This document shows, piece after piece, positions 50,776 to 61,064 of a stretch of DNA of 64,000 nucleotides. A program made the position numbers and the translations under genes. Each line of letters starts with the position of its first letter. The stretch's first letter is position 1. The notes beneath the pieces were generated by a model, which was given only the letters and a program-made list of their open reading frames with translations, searched no databases and was not told where the DNA came from. Origin of the DNA: Lymantria dispar (taxonomy: Eukaryota; Arthropoda; Insecta; Lepidoptera; Erebidae); the NCBI GenBank assembly GCA_032191425.1, contig CM063441.1, positions 33,491,067 through 33,555,066 on the forward strand, read 5' to 3'.

Positions 50776-51084
50776 TTATTTCGTTGAGTCTTATAATTTG
50801 AGTAGTTTGTAGGCGTTATATATTTAGAACGAGTGTCATATACGTGAGGTTATTTATATCGTTGCCTACTTTCACTTATAATCCGTTCTAAAACGTACCT
50901 TGAAACATTTATATCAATAGCGCCATGATATGATACGCTATCAAGTAATTAGTTATATTTTGCTATTTTTTGATTCTTTTACTTTTAAATAAATTCCATT
51001 GTATTGTTAAATATGCGTTTCCTTTACAATAGGACTGCTGTAGTTCTGCTTTACTACGCTATAGTAATATAATATCTAAATAAA

Positions 51085-51617
51085 ATACCATCAAAAACAA
51101 AACTTGTAAAAAAAAAGCCAAGCCTCGCAACTGAGTTCTTCTAGCATAAAAAGTTGTGAGATCTATGTTATAGCAAGTCGGTTAACTCATTCAGTTCCTG
51201 CTGAAGGGATCTTTCTGCTTAAGTTAATACGTAAATAGCTAATCTAACAACTTCTTAGTGACTATATCAATATTAAAGACCTTTTATGTCTTAAATAAAC
51301 AGACTGACTTGGCAATCGCATGAAAACACAATGTACCTCTCAAGTAATACATATTGTATTAAATTGTACTAAACTTAATGCGATTGCCAAGTCAATCTAT
51401 TTATTTAAAACATAAAAGATCTTTAATATTGATATAGTCACTATAAGAAGTTGTTAGGTTAGCTATTTACGTAATAACTTAAGCAGAAAGATCCCTTAAG
51501 CAGGGACTGAATGAGTTAACCGACTTGCTATAACATAGATCTCACAACTTTTTATGCTAGAAGAACTCAGTTGCGAGGCTTGGCCTTTTTTTTTACAAGT
51601 TTTGCTTTTGATGGTAT
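51085..51617. mobile_element. Foldback element: 237/240-bp arms, 56-bp loop
   Basis: The left arm (51085-51321) starts ATACCATCAAAAACAAAACT and ends TTGGCAATCGCAT. The right arm (51378-51617) is its reverse complement with roughly a dozen differences. TA at both outer edges fits a TA target duplication, so a Tc1/mariner-type foldback MITE is the best guess. Confidence 0.88.
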
Positions 51618-52033
51618 CTCATTTCTTTTTGTAGATAGGTCTACTTATTTTCCTTTCCGGTACCTTCTACTTCTTGAATACCAACAACGGATTTTCTTAG
51701 AGCCCACTCTCTGAAAAATGAGACATCTTTCCATTCCGTTTGAGTCACTTCTACCTAAACTAAGCGGAGAGATTTGGAAATAAAGAAATTTGATTGGTTT
51801 TTTGAAACACATCTCCTCTAGTCACCTCTCCGCTTTGATGGCAAACGAGCCTAATGATGGCGTTCTTTCTTTCAGGTAAATTTCAGGCAATTTAGTTTGC
51901 TTAATACTTTGGGAGATTTTGGTATAATTTCATAAGACATGTCCCACTCTTGCTTTTTCATTAAGTTGATTGACCATTTTACAAGTTATCTTTGAATATA
52001 ATTATATCTAGGTATCTGTCTACACCTATTATG

Positions 52034-52140
52034 CCAATCATCATTCAGCCTATCGCCGTCCACTGTAGAACATAGACCCCCTCATGCTTCACCATAAAGT
52101 GCGGTACTGTAGCACCTGCATCCAATAACGCTCAAGAGTA
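52034..52140 (-). mobile_element. RTE-like LINE 3' fragment
   Basis: ATCATCATTCAGCCTATCGC, GTCCACTGTAGAACATAGAC, CACCATAAAGTGCGGTACTG. Confidence 0.65.
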
Positions 52141-52368
52141 ACAGAGTTGCCATGACTAGAGCTCATTTTTCTTCGCCATGTGAGGAATAATGCCGTAATC
52201 ACCACGTTTGGTAGGCGGGTTGGTTTCGCAATGAGATATCATATATTTCCCCGGTGAGAGCTGCTGCCCACTCTCCTTCCTGTTGAATCTTTTTTTTTTA
52301 ATGACCACGCCTTGCACTAAGGGAATAATAATCCTTATATTGTGGTGGACTTTACAAATATATAATTC

Positions 52369-52618
52369 GTCATCGCATCATCGTCGTTGCCTTCATATGT
52401 CCCACTGTTGGGCTCGGGCCTCCTCCACAATAGGAGAGAATTTGACCCACTATACCATACTGGTCAGACATGTTGATATAGGGTTTCATTTCGAGTTTTC
52501 CTTCTCTTGCACAGATGGTATGTACATATTATATTCCATAGTCGTCTTATACAACATCCACGGGCAAGATGGGGCAACGAGAGTGGTGAATTGTAATCTT
52601 ACTTCGTCACCATACGGA
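52369..52618 (-). mobile_element. SINE family S copy, near full length, in a family T SINE
   Basis: CATCATCGTCGTTGCCTTCA, TGTTGGGCTCGGGCCTCCTC, CTTCGTCACCATACGGAAAG. Family T sequence lies on both sides (52300-52368 and 52625-52766), so S inserted into T. Confidence 0.75.
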
Positions 52619-52624
52619 AAGAAC

Positions 52625-52766
52625 ATACAATTAACTGACACAAATTACATTCAGAGTCAGAACAACAATTTGTGGATCGTACAAGGTGTTGTCTTGCATG
52701 GAATTCGAACCCGCGACACTAGCACGGTACGTTGGCATCTTAACCACTACGCCATCTGCGCAGTCC
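52625..52766 (-). mobile_element. tRNA-derived SINE family T, best copy
   Basis: On the minus strand GGCGTAGTGGTTAAGATGCC is an A box. GGGTTCGAATTCC is a B box 36 nt on. Downstream are CAAATTGTTGTTCTGACTCT and AATGTAATTTGTG. The arms do not fold into a full tRNA. Confidence 0.72.
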
Positions 52767-53555
52767 TTAGCCAGTTTTTTCGATTCTCATAGGGAAGCAA
52801 TGATGGCGATAAATATATTCTTATTTTTTACAAAGTTACATTTCATTAACTGCAAATGTAACTTTGTAATCCTATATATTTATATTAGTTTACAAAATTA
52901 TTTATGCAGTTAGTGTATCTCGGAAACTGGATGAAAATTACAATGTTTCATTATTTTTCCTTCGTTTATATACTAAACACTAATTGTGTTCTAAATTTGA
53001 AGCTTCTATGTTTGCTAGAAGTGCCACTTTAATATTGATGATTGGTCAGTCAGTCAGTGAGTGACAAAATTACGTAATTTTGACTAGTTATAATTCTTAA
53101 ACTGTTGGTTCAAATTGAATGAAATTTGAAATACACAATGTGTATACAAGGCCTGCTAGGTTGCTAAAAATTCAGGCTTCTAGTTTTATTAACAACGAAG
53201 TTATAGGGGGTCGAAAATGGCCTGAATGGCTTCGAGAAAAGTATGTTACGGCAGTGTTGCGTTTTGCCCGACTTTTTTTTTGCTCGACTTGGCGGGGGCA
53301 CTGCCGTGCCCCCAGATCCTTATTAGATTTCATTGTTAACAGGGAAATTTTAAGTTTTAATATAAATCATTTGAAATAAATAATAGTATTTTGACCATGG
53401 AAGCTAAAAACTATGTAATTAACAACTTTCTATGAGCATGTTTTGAAACAGGTTTAACGATTTTCATAGTCAAAAGAATTCGGGAGACATAAATCGCTCT
53501 AGTTAGGTTTCATCTCATCTACAGATAAACTGACTGAAAAAAATGTTTTCAGTCA

Positions 53556-53796
53556 TCAATCATCATCATCATCATTGCAGCCCATATACGTCCCACTGTT
53601 GGGCTCGGGCCTTCGCCACAATGGGAGGGTATTTGATCTACTATACCATACTGATCAGACATGTTGGTATAGGGTTTCATTCCGAGTTTTCCTTCTTTTG
53701 CACAGACCTTATGTGCATATTATATTCCTTAGTCATCTTTTACGATATCTACGGGCAAGATAGAGAGTGCATTTTTACTCCGCCACTACACGGAAG
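53556..53796 (-). mobile_element. SINE family S copy, full length
   Basis: ATCATCATCATCATTGCAGC, ACTGTTGGGCTCGGGCCTTC, CTACGGGCAAGATAGAGAGT, CCGCCACTACACGGAA. Confidence 0.8.
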
Positions 53797-54288
53797 TTTT
53801 CAGTCATTATATATAATTAGAATATGAAAGTAAATTTTGTCAGTGCCATCCAAAATAAGAATAGCTTAGTTGGGAAATAGGGCAGTCGTTTAAAAAAGTC
53901 CCAGTTCGACCACCTTTTTACGCTTTTTTATATATCATAATATAACTATGGTTACTATGGTACGAATTTAATTTACCACTCCCTGTCTTGCCCGTGGGTG
54001 TCGTAAAAAACCATTAAGCGATGTATCCAATCAATATATCTCAAACCGGTATATCGGTTTGATGTTCGAGAAAGGCAATAAATATGAAGATGGTTTTAGG
54101 TTACTAAAACAAAGCATTAGGACTCGGTTGGTGGCGGTTGAGTTTAAGAAAATCTTATAATCTTTATTGGATCATTAACTTTCACAATCTTGTTTGTAAG
54201 TTCTGAGTCCCATACTAATGTAAGTTATATGTCGTATAATTATATTCTAAACACCTACCAAGTGTCAAAGAATTCTCGTTAGGTTTTA

Positions 54289-54501
54289 ACTAATATTATA
54301 AATGCAAAAGTAAGTTTGTTTGTTTGTTTGTTACGCTTTCATGCTTAAACCACCCAACCGATTTCAAAAATTTTTTCACTAATGGAAAGCTATAATATCA
54401 GGAACTAATATAGGTTATATTTTATCCCGGTATTCCTACAGAAACGGGGATTACGCGGGTAAGGCGACTGAAACCGAAGCGAAGCGAGGGTGGGTTGCTA
54501 G
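54289..54501 (+). mobile_element. Nonautonomous Helitron, short subtype
   Basis: AACTAATATTATAAATGCAA at the start and GGGTTGCTAG|T at the end; the first bases are eroded. Confidence 0.75.
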
Positions 54502-54560
54502 TGTATAATAAATATAATTATATGACAATTTCTTTTTTCTTTTACGTTGTCTATTTAATA

Positions 54561-54935
54561 AAATAAAAATAAATAATAGTTCAGAAAAAAAATACCCTTT
54601 TAAAGAAAACCCAACTAAAAAATAGAAAATAAAATTTTAAAAATTTAAATTAAGAATAGTGTATAAAAGAAAAAAATATTTTTTATTGTAAAAAAAGTGT
54701 GGGGTGCATGTTGTCAATAGTTATAAATATTTTATTGACAGATATGAGTAGAAGGTATCATTTTGATAATATCATAAAAAGCACCCCACACTTTTTTTAC
54801 AATAAAAAATATTTTTTTCTTATATACTTACACTATTCTTAATTCAAATTTTTAAAATTTGCTTTTTATTTTTTAGTTGGATTTTCTTTATAAGCGTATT
54901 TTTTAGTTTTTTTGAACTATTATTTATTTTTAATT
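54561..54935. mobile_element. Foldback element: ~150-bp AT-rich arms, 73-bp loop
   Basis: The left arm ends GTAAAAAAAGTGTGGGGTGC at 54707. The right arm starts GCACCCCACACTTTTTTTAC at 54781. The arms match at roughly 85-90% through to ATAAATAATAGTTCA at the outer side. Confidence 0.82.
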
Positions 54936-55249
54936 TTTTAGTTGAATTTTCGCTAATCCTGATTATCCTAGTAAGGATAATAGGTCAAACTCTTTTAAAA
55001 TATTGAATTGTCATCGGTTATTAATAAGTATGCCATATTTCGAATTAATCCAACGTTTTGAAGGGGGTCAAAATCATGCTCAAAGATTCCGTTACATACT
55101 AACATACATACGTCTGAAGCGTATAAAAGCGTATTAAAAACGAAAAATCTATAACATTAGTACTATTCCTGTAATTAATATTTATGTTAATATCATAAAT
55201 CTAGTTAAATAATTTTGTATTACAAATAAAACTATACCGTTTCCCTAAA

Positions 55250-55534
55250 CGAGGTTGCGAGTGGACCGGGGATTAGTCCGCCACCCGTAGAGAGGCTGAC
55301 CGGACGAGGACGACGGCGACAGTGTTGCTGACATTGCCTTGTTGCCGGGGCGTCGAAGGAGACGGTACCTGAAAAGGTCATCGTTCGGGTTCAGCCACGG
55401 ATGTCAAGAAATTGAAACCAAAGATCATCGCAAAGGCGATGGGAAGGGAACACGGTAGGTTATGGGGACGCACGCCGCCAACCCGTCGTCCCTTACAGAT
55501 TGGGCAGAGTGTGGAACCGTAGCCACCATAAAAA
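55250..55534 (+). mobile_element. Diverged R1-like LINE 3'UTR
   Basis: GGACCGGGGATTAGTCCGCC, AGAGAGGCTGACCGGACGAG, GGAACCGTAGCCACCATAAA. It is less similar than other copies, so an older or separate subfamily. Confidence 0.6.
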
Positions 55535-55734
55535 GGTATGAATGTTCAATAATCAAATATCTTATAACTTAAAATATATCGATTCAATAATAATTTTAGT
55601 TATCTTGATGATTTACCGAGGTTTAAATGTATTAACCGCTGATAATTTTATCTTTTATTAGCGATAACCGTAATTCACTACTATTACATATTTGGTTCAG
55701 TTATTTTTATTTTCTCAATTTTATAGTAGGTATA

Positions 55735-55951
55735 CTAGCAACCCTCGCTTCACTTCGGTTTCAGTCATCTTACCCACGTAGTACCCGTTCCCGTGGGAAT
55801 ACTGGGATAAAAGGTAGCCTATGTTACTCTCTGATATTATAGATTTCTATTGGTGAAAAATTTTAGAAATCAGTTCGGTGATTTAAGCGTGAAAGCGTGA
55901 CAAACAAACAAACAAACAAACTTACTTTCGCATTTATAATATTAGTAAGGA
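55735..55951 (-). mobile_element. Nonautonomous Helitron, short subtype
   Basis: On the minus strand A|TCCTTACTAATATTATAAAT ... GGTTGCTAG|T. Confidence 0.8.
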
Positions 55952-56033
55952 TGAGTGCACATGCCGCTAACACCGCTGACATATAGAGTTAATGGCTTAA
56001 ATGTACCTACAATAAAATTATTGACGGTGGGTT

Positions 56034-56250
56034 CTTTGTGTGGTGACGGAGTTAGAATACAATTCACCACCCCCTCGGGTGCCCTAAAGGATGATTAAGG
56101 GACACGATATGCAGATAACATCTATGCAAGAGAAGGAAAACTTGACATAAAACTTTATGCCAATACGTCTGACCAGCATAGTATAGGTATAGGTCAATTA
56201 CCCACCCATTGCCGAGGAGTCCCGAGCTCATGGCCTGAGATGATGATGGT
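56034..56250 (+). mobile_element. SINE family S copy
   Basis: TGTGTGGTGACGGAGTTAGA, ATGCAAGAGAAGGAAAACTT, TGAGATGATGATGG tail. Confidence 0.72.
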
Positions 56251-56535
56251 AATAGATTCTTTGGTTCGATTACTGAGTTGGACAGAACATTATATGGTTT
56301 TAACTCTACAATCCTAAGAACTTAGTTTTTTAACGTCGTAGATAGATTAAATTTCTGTGAAATTCTCAAGTACAGATTCATAGAGGTATTTATCACTCAT
56401 ATAATAACACAAACATATTACTACAATACAATAATATTAATTATTGCAAATAGCGAGGATATATGTATATATACAAACTACTCACGTTTCTTTTATACGT
56501 AAACAAATATTGTATTGTAGTGACAGTTTAACTAA

Positions 56536-56849
56536 TCTATACCAATAAATTTAATTGGAGTGTCTGTTTGTAATGTCAAAATAATAGGTTTTTTTCATGC
56601 TCACACGGTTATTTGCACGACACCTATGCCTAACTAATTAAAGATTTTTTGTCTGTCTGTCTGTCTGTTTGTTCCGGGTAATCTTCAAAACGGCTGGACC
56701 GATTTCAAAAATTCTTTCACCAATGGAAAGCTATAATATCAGGGCGTAAACTAGGCTATATTTTATCCCGGTATTCCCACGGAAACGGGAACTACTCGGG
56801 TAAAACTACTATAACCTATAACCGAAGCGAAGCGAGGGCGGGTTGCTAG
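56536..56849 (+). mobile_element. Nonautonomous Helitron, long subtype
   Basis: A|TCTATACCAATAAATTTAAT ... GGGTTGCTAG|T with GTCTGTCTGTCTGTCTG. Confidence 0.85.
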
Positions 56850-56893
56850 TAACATATATAGTACTAACTATATTGTATACTTTTATAAAAGAA

Positions 56894-57266
56894 CTAGCAA
56901 CCCACCCTCGCTTCGCTTCGGTTTTAGTCGTTTACCCGCGTAGTTCCCGTTCCCGTGGGAATATCGGGATAAGATATAGCCTAGGTTACTCCCTGATATT
57001 ATAGCTTTACATTTGTGAAAGAATTTTTTGAATCGGTCCAGCCGTTTTGAAGATTACCCGGAACAAACAGACAGACAGATAGACAGACAGACAGATAGAC
57101 AAAAAAAAATTAAAGTGATTGTTAGGCATAAGTATAGTGCAAATAAGTTATTTTTCATGGCTTTTTTCATGCTCACACGGTTATTTCAAATAACCGTGTG
57201 AGAATGAGAAAAGCCTATTATTTTGACATTACAAACAGACACTCCAATTTTATTTATTGGTATAGA
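56894..57266 (-). mobile_element. Nonautonomous Helitron, long subtype, with internal hairpin
   Basis: On the minus strand A|TCTATACCAATAAATAAAAT ... GGGTTGCTAG|T. It has a local inverted duplication at 57160-57218 (see Part 2). Its 3' end faces that of 56536-56849, 44 bp apart. Confidence 0.85.
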
Positions 57267-57469
57267 TGAAAACAAATTTTAATAGTGGTAGGACCACACT
57301 TTTGACAGTTGTTTGTCTACAGCCGCGGGCCGGTCCGTCCGGGGTCGTTAACTCTCGCAGAAAATCGACGTCCGAGTAGTAAAAATTTGTTACTGCGCTT
57401 CATTCAGTGAGCGAAAGAGCCGAAATCATAACTTTCTGAGGATATTTGCATGTGGTGGGTTTTAGTGAT

Positions 57470-57668
57470 TTTTTTTTTTTGGGGTTTGGGTTGCGGTCTG
57501 CGCACTCCTCGCACCACTCCTTCCGGGGCGACAGAGGGGCGTAAGCACGCACACCCGCGACCCACCCACGTGCACGTCGCCTTCGTCGTTGGGCCGACCA
57601 CCAGAGCAGGGTTACTTGTCATCAGTGGTCGGCCCGACGGAATATTTGGGGTACCCTCCCATCGAGGG
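57470..57668 (-). mobile_element. R1-like LINE 3'UTR insertion with target duplication
   Basis: Target duplication GGGTTTTAGTGAT at 57457-57469 and 57669-57681. T run (A tail), GGGGCGACAGAGGGGCGTAA, TCGTTGGGCCGACCACCAGA. Confidence 0.88.
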
Positions 57669-57800
57669 GGGTTTTAGTGATACCTTTAGTATCACCGAAC
57701 CTCATTGCACGCATCCACACTCTCTTGATTTTCTTTGCCTAGCCCCTGGTATTGCAAAGGTGCAGCAACACTTATCATCACTATTTTTGGTGTACTGTTT

Positions 57801-57965
57801 TTTGTCGGGCCGACCACTGACGACAAGTCACCCTGCACCGGTGGTCGACCCAACGACGAAGGCGACGTGTCGCGGGTGGGTTATGGGGCCGCGCGTTGGC
57901 CCTCTGTCGCTCCGGACGAATCCGGCTGGCGGGTGCCCTGACCGTAGCTCACCCAAAGAAAAGGA
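57801..57965 (+). mobile_element. R1-like LINE 3'UTR insertion, second in the same repeat
   Basis: Short duplication GTACTGTTT at 57792-57800 and 57966-57974. Body CGGGCCGACCACTGACGACA to CTGACCGTAGCTCACCC. Confidence 0.78.
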
Positions 57966-58020
57966 GTACTGTTTGCTCGTTTGCCATTGTTTGCAATAAA
58001 AAAAAATAAAGATATTGAAA

Positions 58021-58160
58021 AAATAAATTCACTGAGGATTGAACATTTTTCTTCTTTTGTAATTTAAAAAAAATAAATTCACTGAGGATTACACATTTTC
58101 CTTCTTTTTTCATTTTAAAAAATAAATTCACTGAGGATTGAACATTTTTCTTCTTTTTTT
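58021..58160. repeat. Three-unit tandem repeat (~50 bp)
   Basis: AAATAAATTCACTGAGGATT begins at 58021, 58071 and 58120, each followed by ACATTTT-CCTTCTTTT-type text. Confidence 0.85.
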
Positions 58161-58297
58161 GCCCGAAGAATAGATCTTCTCTATAGTGCGAGGGAAATTG
58201 TTCTACTATGCCACGCTAGGGAGGGATTGAAATTAGACTGTATACCAGGCCATCTGGCCTGGTATACAGTTTAATTTGAATTTTTATGACGATTTAG

Positions 58298-58664
58298 AAA
58301 ATCTACACAAATAAAATGTGTTTGTCTATTTGTAATGTGAAAACAGTAAGCCTTTTTTATCCTGACATGATTATAGCCATCATACGTACACTTAAAAACC
58401 AATTTCTTCAGTCTGTTATTCCGGGTAATACATATTTAAAACGGAAGGCAAATTTTGATGATATTTTATTAGGTCCCAGGTCACTGTGCATATAAGGAGG
58501 TACTTGAGATTGTTATTCCTTTCAGAAAAAAAAAAAATTTGCTCTGTTCGGGAATCGAGCTCAAGGCCTCATGGACTGCAATCGCATACCAGTAATATCC
58601 GAGGCGATATTGGATATTTAGAATGTAGGGGCGATTAAAAGTGAAACAAGGACGGGGCGCTAGT
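58298..58664 (+). mobile_element. Diverged Helitron with a tRNA-like insert
   Basis: TCTACACAAATAAAATGTGT at the start and GGGGCGCTAG|T at the end fit the long subtype. An insert at about 58525-58622 has GAGCTCGATTCCCG on the minus strand, a B-box-like motif. Confidence 0.5.
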
Positions 58665-58764
58665 TGGGAATAAAATCCAATGTCGAATCGTCTAGCCAGC
58701 GTGGCACAGCAATTTGCACACCTTACAAGGCACAGCATGTGTTTATGTATAATTTACTGTATGC

Positions 58765-58880
58765 TGCTGTAAAGTGTTCGAAACGTCGGGTAATCAAAAA
58801 TCAAATACAAACGCGATAAAATCCGTAAAGTAGTTTTATTTAAAATGTATAATACTCGCGTAAACATCAGAAATCATTAT
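58765..58880. mobile_element. Palindromic MITE family, partial
   Basis: GTAAAGTGTTCGAAACGTCG, AAATACAAACGCGATAAAAT, AGTAGTTTTATTTAAAATG. A shorter piece is at 60265-60300. Confidence 0.55.
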
Positions 58881-59147
58881 ATAATTTACTGTTAAAAATA
58901 TGCTACTATGCCACCATTTTGCAACGCAAAAAGGATTCATTCCCTATATATTCAGAACATTAATGTAAACGAAGAGAATATAGTTTAAAAGAGGAGCGTG
59001 TGAGGCTTGTATTTTTGCTTTCATTGTGAATAAAAATGACATACAACTTAGTTTGTTCATATAAATATATCTAGAAACATAAATATATCTAGAATTTTGA
59101 TTTCTGATGTTTATGCCAGTATTGCATGTTTTAAATAAAACTACTTT

Positions 59148-60262
59148 ACAGAGTATAATCGGCCCCTGTGCTTACCGTTTGTGGACTATGAGAAAGCCTT
59201 TGATTCAGTCGAAACTTGGGCGGTGCTGCAGTCCCTTCAGCGGTGCCAAATCGACCATCGCTATATCGAAGTGCTGGAGTGTTTGTATAGGAACGCCACA
59301 ATGTCAGTCAGTCAATGCAGAAAGGCGTGAGACAGGGAGATGTCATCTCTCCGAAACTGTTCACCACTGCACTGGAAGATGTCTTCAAGCTCTTAGACTG
59401 GACTGGACTCGGCATCAACATTAACGGCAAATACATCACTCACCTTCGATTTGCAAACGATATCGTCGTTATGGCAGAATCCATGGAGGACCTTGGCACA
59501 ATGCTCAATGATCTCAACAGGGTATCCCAATTAGTGGGTTTACGAATGAACATGGATAAGACGAAAGTCATGTCAAATGCCCATGTCATTCCTGTACCGG
59601 TCCTAGTTGGCAATGTGATTCTCGAAGTTGTCGATCATTATGTTTACCTAGGATAAACAGTCCAGTTAGGTAGATCCAATTACGAGAAAGAGATCAGAAT
59701 CCATCTCGGTTGGGCAGCGTTCGGGAAACTTAAGAGGATCTTCTCGTCCAACATACCTCAGTGTCTGAAAACATAGGTCTACGACCAGTGTGTGTTACCA
59801 GTGATGACTTACGGCACGGAAACGTGGTCCCTAAATGTAGGACTCATATCAAGGCTCAAAGTCGCTCAGCGTGCTATGGAGGGGGCTATGCTCGGGATTT
59901 TCTCTGCGAGATAGAATCCGGAATACGGAAATCCGCAGAAGAACGGGTGTAACCGACATAGCACAAAGAATTAGCACGCTGAAGTGGCAATGGGCAGGCC
60001 ACATTACTCAACAAACCGACAACCGCTGGAGAAGAAAGGTTCTCGAGTGGCGACCACGTATCGGACGACGCAGTGTAGGACGCCCCCCCACTAGGTGGAC
60101 CTAGCGAACCGATGCGAACTAGCGAACGGACCGATGACCTAGCGAAAGTTGCTGGGCATCGTTGGATGCAGGCGGCACAGGACCGCACATTGTGGCGTAA
60201 CATGAGGGAGGCCTACGTCCAGCAGTGGACGGCAATAGGCTGAAATGATGATGAATAATGAT
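59148..60262 (+). pseudogene. RTE-like LINE, RT to 3' end, catalytically dead
   Basis: RT blocks VDYEKAFDSVETWAV, QKGVRQGDVISPKLF and LRFANDIVVMAE are spread over shifting frames. The catalytic F/Y-A-D-D is FAND here. Then YVYLG, VYDQCVLPVMTYGTETWSLN, IRNTEIRRRTGVTDIAQRIS, RPRIGRRSVGRPPTRWT and the 3' end CAGCAGTGGACGGCAATAGG CTGAAATGATGATG. A small duplication (GCGAAC..GCGAAC near 60103-60125) disrupts the end. It is the longest copy of this family here. Confidence 0.88.
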
Positions 60263-60301
60263 ACATACCCGATACAATCCGTAAAGTAGTTTTATTTAAA
60301 A

Positions 60302-60607
60302 CTAGCAACCCGCCCTCGCTTCGCTTCGGTTTTAGTCGTTTTACCCGCGTAGTTCCCATTCCCGTGGGAATACCGGGATAAAATATGGCCTAGTTTACGC
60401 CCTGATATTATAGCTTTCCATTGGTGAAAGAATTTTTGAGATCGGTCCAGCTATTTTGAAGATTACCCGGAACAAACAGACAGACAGACAAAAAAATATT
60501 AAGTGATTTTTAGGCATGTGTATAGTGCAAATAAGCGTGTGAGCATAAAAAAAGCCTATTATTTTGACATTATAAACAGACACTCCAATTTTATTTATTG
60601 GTATAGA
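60302..60607 (-). mobile_element. Nonautonomous Helitron, long subtype
   Basis: On the minus strand A|TCTATACCAATAAATAAAAT ... GGGTTGCTAG|T, with GTCTGTCTGTTTG. Confidence 0.83.
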
Positions 60608-60654
60608 TGATAGATATCTAGGATTTATTATGATGATTAGACACGTAAATATAT

Positions 60655-60818
60655 CCTTCCATGTGGTGACGGAGTGAGAATACAATTCACCATTCCCTTT
60701 CTTGCCCGTGGATGTCGTAAAAGACGACTAAGGAATATCATATGCATATAAGGTCTACGGAAGGGGAATGGAAACTCGAAATAAATCTCTATACCAACCC
60801 ATCTGATCAGCGTGGTAT
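60655..60818 (+). mobile_element. SINE family S, left member of an inverted pair
   Basis: CTTCCATGTGGTGACGGAGT to GATCAGCGTGGTATT, then it meets the tail of the reversed copy. Confidence 0.75.
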
Positions 60819-60819
60819 T

Positions 60820-61062
60820 CATCATCATCATCATTTCGGCTCATATACATCTCACTGTTGGGCTCGAGTCTCCTCCATAATAGAAGGGACATCGACCTTA
60901 CTATACCATGTTGGTCAGACAGGTTGGTATAGGGTTTTGTTTCGAGGTTCCATCTCTTGCTTAGATGTCATATGCATAATATATCCCTTAGTTGTCTTTT
61001 ACGACACCCACGGCTAAGAAAGGGGGTGGTGAATAGTATTCTGAGTCCGTCACCACACGGAC
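60820..61062 (-). mobile_element. SINE family S, right member, full length
   Basis: CATCATCATCATCATTTCGG tail side, ACTGTTGGGCTCGAGTCTCC, TCCGTCACCACACGGAC. Confidence 0.82.
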
Positions 61063-61064
61063 CA

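Larger units (their letters stand above)
57283..58015 (+). repeat. LINE-type 3' end family A copy carrying two LINE insertions
   Basis: GGTAGGACCACACTTTTGAC, CCGCGGGCCGGTCCGTCCGG, CTCGCAGAAAATCGACGTCC, GTGGTGGGTTTTAGTGAT | insertion | CTTTAGTATCACCGAACCTC, GGTGTACTGTT | insertion | TGTTTGCTCGTTTGCCATTG, ending GCAATAAAA. Confidence 0.8.

Noticed and set aside
53119..53379. 86-codon ORF
   Set aside because: Crosses an AT-rich dispersed repeat; no domain and no neighbouring exons.
58021..58160. Possible CRISPR array
   Set aside because: Three adjacent units with no unique spacers; a eukaryotic tandem repeat.
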